Shown here in pieces: positions 16,848 to 26,971 of a stretch of 55,556 bases of DNA. A program made the translations under genes and the position numbers. The DNA is from an uncultured Acholeplasmatales bacterium (lineage in GTDB: Bacteria; Bacillota_I; Bacilli_A; Acholeplasmatales; Anaeroplasmataceae), in NCBI GenBank assembly GCA_944324805.1, contig CALUXS010000011.1, forward strand, positions 1-55,556, read 5' to 3'. Under the pieces are notes generated by a model. That model did no database searches and was not told the DNA's origin. It saw only the letters and a program-made list of their open reading frames with translations. The number at the start of each line of letters is the position of its first letter. Positions within the stretch are counted from its first letter, which is position 1.

Positions 16848-17834
16848 ATGTATCAATCTAAATTAAACTTAAAAGAGACTGAAATTGCAATAAAAAAGGT
16901 AAAAGATACTTTTGAAGCCTATTTAGCAAGCAGCTTACAGCTTATGAGAGTATCAGCCCCACTTTTTGTTTTATCAAAATCAGGTCTAAATGATAATTTA
17001 AACGGAGTAGAAAAACCAGTATCTTTCGTAGCTAAAGGAATTAGTGATTCTGAGATTGAAATTGTCCATTCTTTAGCAAAATGGAAGCGTATGGCTTTAG
17101 CACATTATGGATTTTCGGTAGGAGAAGGTCTTTATACTGATATGAATGCCATTAGGAAGGATGAGAATGTTGATCATCTACATTCAATTTATGTCGATCA
17201 GTGGGATTGGGAAAAAATAATTACAGAAGATGAAAGAGATAGATTGTATCTAGAACTTATTGTTAGAACTATTGTTCATGCACTTTATTTAACTCAAGAG
17301 GAGCTTTTAAAGGATTTTCCTAACCTAGATAGATATGTTTTTGATGATGTTTTCTTTATAACAACAAAAGAATTAGAAAAACTATATCCTAATTTAACAC
17401 CAAAGGAAAGGGAACACCAAATTGCTAGAGTCCATAATATTGTTTTTATAATTGGAATAGGGTGGCCTTTAGCTAATGGTAAGCCACACGATGGTAGAAG
17501 TCCGGATTATGATGACTGGAATTTAAATGGTGATTTACTAGTTTATCATCCTTACCTAGATGAAGCAATTGAGATTAGTAGCATGGGAATTAGAGTAGAT
17601 TCAAAGAGCTTAATTGAGCAACTTCGCTACAAGGATATGACAGAAAGGCTAGAATATAATTATCATCAACTAATTATGTCAAAACGTTTGCCACTTACTA
17701 TAGGTGGTGGTATTGGACAATCACGTATCTGTATGTTACTTTTAAATAAGATTCATATAGGTGAGGTTCAAGCATCTCTATGGTCTAGTGAAGAAATAAA
17801 AAAATGTAAGGAAAAAAATATTAATTTATTGTAG
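16848..17834 (+). CDS. asnA: Aspartate-ammonia ligase (AsnA)
   Basis: This 328-residue protein is the ammonia-dependent asparagine synthetase, related in fold to class II aminoacyl-tRNA synthetases. Its length matches the roughly 330 residues of the family. Typical blocks are LMRVSAPLFV, AKWKRMAL, HSIYVDQWDWE and the C-terminal GGGIGQSRICMLLL, equivalent to class II motif 3. It makes asparagine from aspartate, ammonia and ATP. GAGG precedes the ATG. The peptidase gene begins nine bases after the stop, so this is an amino-acid operon. Confidence 0.96.
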   Translation: MYQSKLNLKETEIAIKKVKDTFEAYLASSLQLMRVSAPLFVLSKSGLNDNLNGVEKPVSFVAKGISDSEIEIVHSLAKWKRMALAHYGFSVGEGLYTDMNAIRKDENVDHLHSIYVDQWDWEKIITEDERDRLYLELIVRTIVHALYLTQEELLKDFPNLDRYVFDDVFFITTKELEKLYPNLTPKEREHQIARVHNIVFIIGIGWPLANGKPHDGRSPDYDDWNLNGDLLVYHPYLDEAIEISSMGIRVDSKSLIEQLRYKDMTERLEYNYHQLIMSKRLPLTIGGGIGQSRICMLLLNKIHIGEVQASLWSSEEIKKCKEKNINLL

Positions 17835-17843
17835 GTGATTTTT

Positions 17844-19064
17844 ATGAATTATGAATTAAGAAGAAAAAAATTATTTGAGGAAATGGAAGAAAATAGTATT
17901 TTTGTTTTCTTTGCTAAAAGACCTAGTGAGGATGCTAAAAGATATGATATAGATCGTAATTTCTTCTATTTGACAGGAATTGCAGAATTTGATGACGTAT
18001 TAGTTTTAATAAAGAAAAATGGTAAATGTAAGGAAAAACTATATATTCATCCTATTGATTTAGCTCAAGAAAAATGGACAGGAGAAACTATTCGTAAAGA
18101 AGAAGCTAAAAAGGTAGCTCAAATTGAAGAGGTCGGATTAATAACAGATTATTTTAGTGATATATTGAAAGAATTAGATTATGATACTAAATTGTATTTA
18201 TTATCTAAAGAAGATGATACTAAGGATTATTCATATGAAGACTATTTTGGTCGTACAATTTTAAGTAAAAAACTAGTAACTATCGTAAATGGTAATAGTT
18301 TATTGAAACGTTTAAGAAGTGTAAAGGATGAAGAAGAAGCATCTTTAATAAGAAAGGCAAACATTATTACAAACGAAGGCTTAAATGCTATTTTAGACAA
18401 TTTAAAGCCAGGTTTAATGGAATATCAAATTGAATCATTTTTTGATCAAGCAATTAAATTTAATGGAGCTACAGGTTATTCATTTCCAACTATAGCAGCT
18501 TCAGGAATAAATGGAACTTGCTTGCACTACAGTGAAAATAAAGACGTTCTAAAGGATGGAGATTTGATATTATTTGATTTAGGAGCTTCATACAAAACAT
18601 ATTGTGCAGATGTTTCAAGAACATATCCTGTAAATGGAAAATTTAGCGATAGACAAAAGCTTGTTTATGAAATAGTTTTAAATGGTCAAAAATTAATCGA
18701 AAGAACAGTAAGACCTGGATATACAACTAGAGAATTAAATCAAATATTAATTGATTATTTTGCCGTTGAATTAAAGAAAATTGGATTAATTAAAGATAGG
18801 AGCGAGGTTTCTAAATATTATTTCCATGGTGTTAGTCATCATTTAGGTATGGATTGTCATGATTTTTGCCTATATGAAAAATTAAAAGCAGGTGCGATTA
18901 TTTCTAATGAGCCTGGACTTTACATTCCTGAGTGGAATATTGGAATTCGTATAGAAGATGATTTATTTATAACAGAAGATGGGTGTATAAATTTATCAGC
19001 AGGAATTATAAAAGAAGTTAAAGATATTGAAGAGTATATGGCAAAAAGAGGTACAAAATGTTAA
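17844..19064 (+). CDS. pepP: Xaa-Pro aminopeptidase (M24 family)
   Basis: This 406-residue protein has an N-terminal creatinase-like domain and a C-terminal pita-bread M24 metallopeptidase domain. Metal ligands are visible: the two Asp in FDLGASYKTYCADVSRTY, His in FHGVSHHLG, Glu in SNEPGLYI and Glu in GIRIEDD. It removes N-terminal residues that precede proline. ATG at 17844 is preferred to GTG at 17835 for spacing. The next gene overlaps the stop by seven bases. Confidence 0.92.
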   Translation: MNYELRRKKLFEEMEENSIFVFFAKRPSEDAKRYDIDRNFFYLTGIAEFDDVLVLIKKNGKCKEKLYIHPIDLAQEKWTGETIRKEEAKKVAQIEEVGLITDYFSDILKELDYDTKLYLLSKEDDTKDYSYEDYFGRTILSKKLVTIVNGNSLLKRLRSVKDEEEASLIRKANIITNEGLNAILDNLKPGLMEYQIESFFDQAIKFNGATGYSFPTIAASGINGTCLHYSENKDVLKDGDLILFDLGASYKTYCADVSRTYPVNGKFSDRQKLVYEIVLNGQKLIERTVRPGYTTRELNQILIDYFAVELKKIGLIKDRSEVSKYYFHGVSHHLGMDCHDFCLYEKLKAGAIISNEPGLYIPEWNIGIRIEDDLFITEDGCINLSAGIIKEVKDIEEYMAKRGTKC

Positions 19065-20077
19065 GCTTTAAAAATGATTATAGTGAGGGCTGTGCAAACG
19101 AGGTATTAGAGGCTCTAATAAAGACAAACGATTTAAAAACTGTTGGTTATGGTGAGGATGAATATACTAAACAAGCTGAAAATCTAGTTAAAAGCTTAGT
19201 TGCTGATGAGAATGTTGACATATATTTTTTAGTTGGCGGAACTCAAACGAATTTAACAGTTATTAGCACCTTAAAGCCATATGAGGCAGTAATAAGTTGT
19301 GATACAGGGCATATAAATGTACATGAAACAGGAGCGATTGAAGCTACAGGACATAAGGTAATTGCAGTAAAAAATAATAATGCAAAATTAACTCCAGAGG
19401 CAATAGAAGCTGTAATTAAGTCTCATACAGATTATCATATGGTTTTACCAAAGATGGTATATATCTCGAATTCAACTGAATATGGTACTATCTATACAAA
19501 AAAGGAATTAGAGGATTTAAGAGCCATTTGTGATAAATATAATTTATATCTATTTATGGATGGAGCTCGTTTAGGCTCAGCTTTAATGTCTAAAGATAAT
19601 GATCTTACTTTAATAGATATAAATAGATTATGCGATGTATTTTACATTGGTGGTACTAAAAATGGGGCCTTGTTTGGTGAGGCAGTTGTAATTAGAAATA
19701 ATGAATTAAAGCCTTATTTTAAATACTTAATTAAGCAAAACGGAGCTTTACTTGCTAAAGGTCGTCTATTAGGTGTTCAATTTTATACACTTTTAAAGGA
19801 TAATCTATATTTTAGATTGGCTCAAAATGCTAATGATTGTGCTAATTTAATTAGAGAAAAGCTAAATGAATTAGGTATTAAAGAATATATGCCAAGTACT
19901 ACTAATCAAATTTTTGTTAAATTATCTAATGAAGTTGCAAGTAAGCTTCATCAAGAAGTTTTGTTTGAGGATTTTTTAGGATTAGATGATGGAGTAGTAG
20001 TTCGTTTTGTAACTTCATTTGCTACTAAAAAAGATGATGTAGTTGCATTTACAAAAATTCTTGAAAAATATTTATAA
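19058..20077 (+). CDS. ltaE: Low-specificity threonine aldolase
   Basis: This 339-residue PLP enzyme of the beta-eliminating lyase/threonine aldolase family cleaves L-threonine to glycine and acetaldehyde. The opening FKNDYSEGCANEVLEAL replaces the usual SDT-type motif. The PLP-binding Lys is in FYIGGTKNGALFGE. FMDGARLGSAL carries the Asp that contacts the pyridine ring. The ATG lies inside the end of pepP (ATGTTAA overlap), giving translational coupling in the asnA-pepP-ltaE operon. Confidence 0.9.
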   Translation: MLSFKNDYSEGCANEVLEALIKTNDLKTVGYGEDEYTKQAENLVKSLVADENVDIYFLVGGTQTNLTVISTLKPYEAVISCDTGHINVHETGAIEATGHKVIAVKNNNAKLTPEAIEAVIKSHTDYHMVLPKMVYISNSTEYGTIYTKKELEDLRAICDKYNLYLFMDGARLGSALMSKDNDLTLIDINRLCDVFYIGGTKNGALFGEAVVIRNNELKPYFKYLIKQNGALLAKGRLLGVQFYTLLKDNLYFRLAQNANDCANLIREKLNELGIKEYMPSTTNQIFVKLSNEVASKLHQEVLFEDFLGLDDGVVVRFVTSFATKKDDVVAFTKILEKYL

Positions 20078-20098
20078 TATAAAATTAAAAAATGAGCC

Positions 20099-21812
<1,714 letters not shown>

Positions 21813-21826
21813 TAAACATCAATATA

Positions 21827-21862
21827 AAAAGGCTTTCAAGTTGAAATGATAAGCCTTTTAGT
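21827..21862 (+). terminator. Terminator after pyrG
   Basis: The arms AAAAGGCTT and AAGCCTTTT are separated by a 15-base loop that may extend the stem. Confidence 0.75.
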
Positions 21863-21913
21863 TTATAATAACTAATGGTAATAAACATTTAAAAAAAATT
21901 GGAGGAATATTTT

Positions 21914-22783
21914 ATGCCATTAGTAAATGCAAAAGAAATGATGTTAAAGGCAAAAGAAGGTCATTATGCCGTTGGTGCTTTTAACATTAACAACTTAGAA
22001 TGGACAAAAGCCATTTTACTTGCTGCTGAGGAAGCAAAATCACCAGTTATGTTAGGTGTATCTGAAGGTGCTAACAAATATATGACTGGTTATAAGGTAG
22101 TAGCTGCTATGGTTAAAGCAATGATTGAAACTTTAAATATCACTGTACCTGTAGCATTACACTTAGACCATGGTACTTATGAAGGTGCTAAGGCTGCATT
22201 AGAAGCTGGTTATTCATCAGTAATGTTTGATGGTTCTCATTATCCATTTGAAGAAAACGTAGAAAAAACAAAAGAAATTGTTGCTCTAGCAAAGAAGTAC
22301 AACGCTACAGTTGAAGCTGAAGTAGGTTCAATCGGTGGTGAAGAAGATGGTGTAGTTGGTGCTGGTGAATTTGCTGATCCAGAAGAATGTAAGAATATTG
22401 CAAGCTTAGGTATTGATATGCTTGCTGCTGGTATTGGTAATATTCATGGTGTATATCCAGCTAACTGGCCAGGATTAAATTTTGAAGTTTTAGAGCAAAT
22501 TAAAGAAAAATGTCCAGGTATGCCATTAGTATTACATGGCGGTACTGGTATTCCTGCTGAAATGGTACAAAATGCAATCAAATTAGGTGTATGCAAGGTT
22601 AATGTTAATACTGAATGCCAATTAGCTTTTGCTAAAGCTACACGTGAATATATTGAAGCTGGTAAAGATCAAGTTAAGAAAGGCTTTGACCCACGTAAAT
22701 TATTAGCTCCAGGTGCTGAGGCTATTAAACAAACAGTATTAGAAAAGATGAAGATGTTCGGTTCAGTAGGAAAAGCAGAATAA
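21914..22783 (+). CDS. fba: Class II fructose-bisphosphate aldolase
   Basis: This 289-residue zinc-dependent aldolase of glycolysis cleaves fructose-1,6-bisphosphate to DHAP and glyceraldehyde-3-phosphate. The zinc motif LHLDHG, the phosphate-binding LHGGTGIP and the NVNTECQLAF block are present. The catalytic Asp is in the HLDHG motif. ATG at 21914 follows TTGGAGGA at good spacing. Related tagatose-bisphosphate aldolases share these motifs, but FbaA is more likely for a fermenter. Confidence 0.93.
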   Translation: MPLVNAKEMMLKAKEGHYAVGAFNINNLEWTKAILLAAEEAKSPVMLGVSEGANKYMTGYKVVAAMVKAMIETLNITVPVALHLDHGTYEGAKAALEAGYSSVMFDGSHYPFEENVEKTKEIVALAKKYNATVEAEVGSIGGEEDGVVGAGEFADPEECKNIASLGIDMLAAGIGNIHGVYPANWPGLNFEVLEQIKEKCPGMPLVLHGGTGIPAEMVQNAIKLGVCKVNVNTECQLAFAKATREYIEAGKDQVKKGFDPRKLLAPGAEAIKQTVLEKMKMFGSVGKAE

Positions 22784-22811
22784 AATAAATTTTAATTTTA
22801 GGAGAATAAAG

Positions 22812-23450
22812 ATGCGTATAGTTTTAATCAATGAAAATTCACAAGCTGCAAAAAATGAATTAATCTTCACAACTTTAAAGAATGTTGCTGAAAAATATGG
22901 TCATACTGTAGTTAACTATGGTATGTTTGGTCCTGAAGACAAATCATTAACTTATGTTCAAAATGGTTTGCTTGCTGCAATTTTATTAAATAGTGGAGCA
23001 TGCGACTTTGTTGTTACAGGTTGTGGAACAGGAGAAGGAGCTATGCTAGCTTTAAACTCTTTCCCTAAAGTATTATGTGGTCATATTGTTGATCCATCTG
23101 ATGCTTATATGTTCAATCAAATTAATGATGGTAATGCAGTTGCATTCCCATTTGCAAAAGGTTTTGGTTGGGGTGCTGAGTTAAATCTAGAATATTGCTT
23201 TGAAAAGTTATTCAATGGTCCTAAAGGCCAAGGATATCCTCGTGAAAGAGCAATTCCTGAACAAGCAAATAAGAAGATATTAGATGGAGTAAAAGAAATT
23301 ACTCATACTAAGATGATTGATATCTTAAAGAATATTGACCAAGAATTCCTACTAAATACAATTGATAGAGATTCATTCAAGAAGCATTTCTTTGAAGATG
23401 CTAAGGATGAAGAAATCAAAACATACTGCAAAAAAGTATTAGGCTTATAA
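22812..23450 (+). CDS. RpiB/LacA/LacB-family sugar-phosphate isomerase
   Basis: This 212-residue protein belongs to the RpiB/LacAB isomerase family. The catalytic Cys lies in VTGCGTGEGAMLA, and the start MRIVLINENSQAAKNEL matches the nucleotide-like fold of the family. The protein is longer than classical RpiB (about 150), with a C-terminal extension of about 60 residues as in an uncharacterised subgroup. It probably interconverts aldose and ketose phosphates. The substrate is not certain. It follows fba after 28 bases and ends at a strong terminator. Confidence 0.8.
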   Translation: MRIVLINENSQAAKNELIFTTLKNVAEKYGHTVVNYGMFGPEDKSLTYVQNGLLAAILLNSGACDFVVTGCGTGEGAMLALNSFPKVLCGHIVDPSDAYMFNQINDGNAVAFPFAKGFGWGAELNLEYCFEKLFNGPKGQGYPRERAIPEQANKKILDGVKEITHTKMIDILKNIDQEFLLNTIDRDSFKKHFFEDAKDEEIKTYCKKVLGL

Positions 23451-23463
23451 TTAGGCTACATCA

Positions 23464-23500
23464 AAAGAGTTAGAAATGATTTCATTTCTAACTCTTTTTT
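23464..23500 (+). terminator. Terminator after RpiB-like gene
   Basis: The arms AAGAGTTAGAAATG and CATTTCTAACTCTT form a perfect stem followed by a T run. Confidence 0.93.
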
Positions 23501-23516
23501 TATTTATACAATTTTT

Positions 23517-23547
23517 TTGAATAAACTTAATAATAGAGTGTCTTATA
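23517..23547 (+). promoter_or_regulatory. Shared upstream element, copy 1 (candidate ECF promoter)
   Basis: TTGAATAAA, 13 bases, TGTCTTATA. The same two boxes with the same spacing occur at 26806-26836 ahead of the sigma-factor operon. TGTC at the -10 position recalls the GTC-type -10 of ECF promoters. The leader here would be very short (start codon 17 bases after the second box). Confidence 0.6.
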
Positions 23548-23563
23548 AGTGAGGTGAAGAGAT

Positions 23564-26500
23564 ATGAATGATGTTGATAAGATTAAAAAAAGTTTTAAGA
23601 TGGGAAAAATGTTATTGCTATTCTATGTGATAACTCTTTTAATTAGCTGTTTAGCGTTAATTTACATAATATCTAATGATTTAATTAAATTTTTTCCTTA
23701 TCGTAGTTATGATAATGTAGAATTGATGCTTTTATCTTTTGGTTTAATTATATTTTTTCCTTCTTTTATTTTGTCATTAAAGAGTATAACAATTAAAAAA
23801 GTAGTAATATTAAGAAAATTATTCTTTTTTCAATTACCATACTTTGTTGGTTTTTCAATTGCTGGAATTATTCTTTATAAGAACATTATTTTTAATGTTT
23901 TAGCAATAATTATTTTTGTTTTTTTGTTGCTTGATTTATTTTTAATCATAAGAAGTAGAAAAAGTAATATATTTTATAGTAAAACTAAGAAAAAATATAA
24001 ACAAATAGAAAAAAGTAATTTAGAGGTTGTCATCAAAAATGAAAAAACACATGAATTACAAAAATTATATGATAATTTTGATTATCAAGGAGTTGTAAAT
24101 TTAGAAATTCCAATAGATTTAAATAAGGCGGATGAAGAAAATAGAAATATTAGTTATTACGATTCAAATTTCCTTTCTAATTTAGCAGGGAAAATTATAA
24201 GAGGATTTCTCTTAATAATTAGTTTAGGAATTCTTTATCCTTTTGTTAAGTGCATGAAAATTTCATATGAGATAAAACATACTAAATATGATGGTAAAAG
24301 CCTCTATTTTGATGGTAATGGACTTCAACTTATAGGTAAATGGATATTGTGGATGCTACTTTCTATTGTGACACTTGGTATTTTTTTGATTTTCATTCCT
24401 AATAAAATAACTAAATGGCGAGTGCACCATACTCATATTAAGGGAGTAGAAGAGAATAGCAGTCATTATGATGGATTTGCATTATCAAGATTTTTTAGAG
24501 GAGTATTAGGTTTTATAATTTCACTATGCACATTATTTATTGCTTATCCATTTGTTAAATGTTGGTTAATTAAATATCAATATAGAAACACTTATTACGA
24601 TGGTAAAAAGCTTTCTTTTTATGGTAAAGGTAGTAGATTATTTGGTAAATGGATACTATGGCTTTTTTTAGGGGTTATAACAATAGGAATATTTATCTTA
24701 TTTATTCCTGGACGTTTCAAACGTTGGACTATCAAAAATACTCATTTTGCTGAAAATGATACTGTATTTAAAGAAGAAATAGATATGTGTTATGGAAAAA
24801 GTAAGATTGTGTCAAATTTAATAGGAACAGCTTTAAAATTTGCAAGTTTAGCTGTTGTTGTTTTTTTACCAACTGCAATTTTTAATAATTATTTCACAAA
24901 CATTAATGATATTAATAAAATAAAAAGAATAATGGAAGTCAACTTATCGTATGATGGAGCAGTAGATAATCTTAAATTAAAAGAATATGAAGAAAATGTT
25001 TTATATAGTAAAACAGGATCAACAGTTACATATTTATATTTTGATGAAAGAAAAAATCTTATAGCAATAGAAATGAATGTAGATAAAGATTTAAATTCTA
25101 ATGGTGAAGTGAAAAATCTAAGAATTTTAACTCCACTTTCAGATATTTTAGAAGAAAACTTAATTTATGAAATTAATTATAAAGATGGTTCATATCTTAT
25201 AGCGCGAAGCAAAATTATTAATAAAACAAAGCTTGAAGAAAAATATGAAATAACTTTTAAAGATTTTTATGATAACAATCAAAAAATAGTAGTAAATCAG
25301 AATTACGGTATGTTAAAGGAAACTGTAGTTAAAGAGAAAATAACAGTTGAATACTATGATTCTGGATATTCACAAATTAGTGATTTAATGGTTGTCAAAG
25401 GAGAAGGTATTTTTGATGGTGACAACTTTGAATTATGCCCAAAAATAATTTTTAATGAAGGTATAACAGGTATAAAAAATATAGATTATTATAATTCTGG
25501 AACAAAAATGATTTTGCCAGATACTTTAGAATATATAGGGGAAAATTCATTTGTAGGAATGAAACAAGAGGAATTGATTTTACCTTCTAATGTTAAAGAA
25601 ATTGATGCTAAAGCTTTTTCTAATGTTGAAATATCGAAACTTTCAATTCCAGAAGGGGTTACTAAGTTAAATCAAATTTTTTATAGAAATTCAATAATAG
25701 ATGAATTAGTTATTCCAAATACAATTCAAACAATTGAAAGGGATGCTTTAAAAGATGTTAGTATCAAAAAATTAACGATACCATTCATTGGTGAAAGTAG
25801 ATTGAACCCTGATGGTATTAGTTATCTAAATTGTAATAAAGATAAGTTAGAGGAATTACATTTAACAGATGCTAAAATGATAAGCTCTAAAGCTTTTTCT
25901 AAATATAATAAACTCAAGTTAATTGAATTAAATGATGGTCTTGAAGAAATAGGTACTGAGGCTTTTTTAGATTTAAAACTTGATGAGTTAATAATACCAA
26001 ATGGCGTATCTAGTATACCTACAGGAGCTTTTTGTTATGCAGATATTAATAAGCTTATCTTACCTAAGTCACTGAGAAAAATTGAAGCAAATGCATTTGA
26101 AAATGCATATATTGATAAAATTATCTTTGATGAAGGTATAACAATTTTAACAGCTGAAAGTTTCCGATTTGCTAATATTGAAGAAATGATTTTGCCAAAT
26201 TCAGTTAAAAAGATAGAAACTAATGCTTTTTATAATGCTAATATTACTACGCTAACAATAAATTCAAACATTGAAATAATAGAAGATATGGCCTTACAAG
26301 AAGCAAGTATTTACTCATTGTCAATTCCTTTTATAGGTAATACTAAAGATGATAATGAAGGAATATTATATGATTTTGGGGTAGAAAGAACATTAAAGAA
26401 ATTAACAATTACAAACTCTAAAGTCATTAATTCTAATGTTTTAATAGATAATAAAGGAATGAATTATGAGGATATCAATGAAATTAATTTAGATGAGGGA

Positions 26501-26725
26501 GTAGAGGTTATTAGAAGATATGCTTTTATACTTCCAAACTGGTACTTCAAGCTACAAAATTTGTATTTACCTTTAAGTATTAAGACGATAGAGGAAGATG
26601 CTTTCAATGATTCGCTTCTTTATTTCACATATGCAGGAAGCAAAGAAGATTGGGAAAAAATAGATAATAAATGCGAAAGGCTTGATGAATTAGTTAAGAA
26701 AGGTAGCGTAACATTTTTAAAATAA
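23564..26725 (+). CDS. DUF898-like membrane protein with BspA-type leucine-rich repeats
   Basis: This 1053-residue protein starts with four or so hydrophobic helices (residues 10-125). Two copies of a YjgN/DUF898-like membrane module follow (about 205-290 and 310-400; each has ILYPFVKC or IAYPFVKC, then YDGK, then GKWILW). Another helix near residue 420-440 precedes a large, probably exported part. That part carries tandem LRR_5/BspA repeats (IPEGVTKLN, LPNSVKKIE, FENAYIDKI). It ends with the YAGSKEDWEKI motif common after BspA repeats. The function is unknown; its promoter element matches that of the sigma operon downstream. Confidence 0.85.
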   Translation: MNDVDKIKKSFKMGKMLLLFYVITLLISCLALIYIISNDLIKFFPYRSYDNVELMLLSFGLIIFFPSFILSLKSITIKKVVILRKLFFFQLPYFVGFSIAGIILYKNIIFNVLAIIIFVFLLLDLFLIIRSRKSNIFYSKTKKKYKQIEKSNLEVVIKNEKTHELQKLYDNFDYQGVVNLEIPIDLNKADEENRNISYYDSNFLSNLAGKIIRGFLLIISLGILYPFVKCMKISYEIKHTKYDGKSLYFDGNGLQLIGKWILWMLLSIVTLGIFLIFIPNKITKWRVHHTHIKGVEENSSHYDGFALSRFFRGVLGFIISLCTLFIAYPFVKCWLIKYQYRNTYYDGKKLSFYGKGSRLFGKWILWLFLGVITIGIFILFIPGRFKRWTIKNTHFAENDTVFKEEIDMCYGKSKIVSNLIGTALKFASLAVVVFLPTAIFNNYFTNINDINKIKRIMEVNLSYDGAVDNLKLKEYEENVLYSKTGSTVTYLYFDERKNLIAIEMNVDKDLNSNGEVKNLRILTPLSDILEENLIYEINYKDGSYLIARSKIINKTKLEEKYEITFKDFYDNNQKIVVNQNYGMLKETVVKEKITVEYYDSGYSQISDLMVVKGEGIFDGDNFELCPKIIFNEGITGIKNIDYYNSGTKMILPDTLEYIGENSFVGMKQEELILPSNVKEIDAKAFSNVEISKLSIPEGVTKLNQIFYRNSIIDELVIPNTIQTIERDALKDVSIKKLTIPFIGESRLNPDGISYLNCNKDKLEELHLTDAKMISSKAFSKYNKLKLIELNDGLEEIGTEAFLDLKLDELIIPNGVSSIPTGAFCYADINKLILPKSLRKIEANAFENAYIDKIIFDEGITILTAESFRFANIEEMILPNSVKKIETNAFYNANITTLTINSNIEIIEDMALQEASIYSLSIPFIGNTKDDNEGILYDFGVERTLKKLTITNSKVINSNVLIDNKGMNYEDINEINLDEGVEVIRRYAFILPNWYFKLQNLYLPLSIKTIEEDAFNDSLLYFTYAGSKEDWEKIDNKCERLDELVKKGSVTFLK

Positions 26726-26744
26726 TTTTTTAAAGTTAATTACT

Positions 26745-26786
26745 AAAAAGATGATTTGTATTTTACATATAAATCATCTTTTTTTA
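26745..26786 (+). terminator. Terminator after DUF898-LRR gene
   Basis: The arms AAAAAGATGATTT and AAATCATCTTTTT form a 13 bp stem with a T run. Confidence 0.93.
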
Positions 26787-26805
26787 TAATAATCAAAAAA
26801 AAATA

Positions 26806-26836
26806 TTGAATAAATAGGTTAGAAATGTGTCTTATA
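26806..26836 (+). promoter_or_regulatory. Shared upstream element, copy 2 (candidate ECF promoter)
   Basis: TTGAATAAA and TGTCTTATA are again separated by 13 bases. They lie 135 bases before the first gene of the lipoprotein/sigma operon, which fits autoregulation by the encoded sigma factor. The leader between the element and the start is A/T-rich. Confidence 0.6.
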
Positions 26837-26971
26837 TTTATAGTCAAGATTTTTTTGATTATTTAATTAGCAAAAACAGGAAAAAAATCAAAAAAAATTG
26901 GCTATATTGTGTTGTTTTTTTATTTTTTTGTTAAAATATAAATAGGAAATACTTTGATTTGAGGGTTAGTT

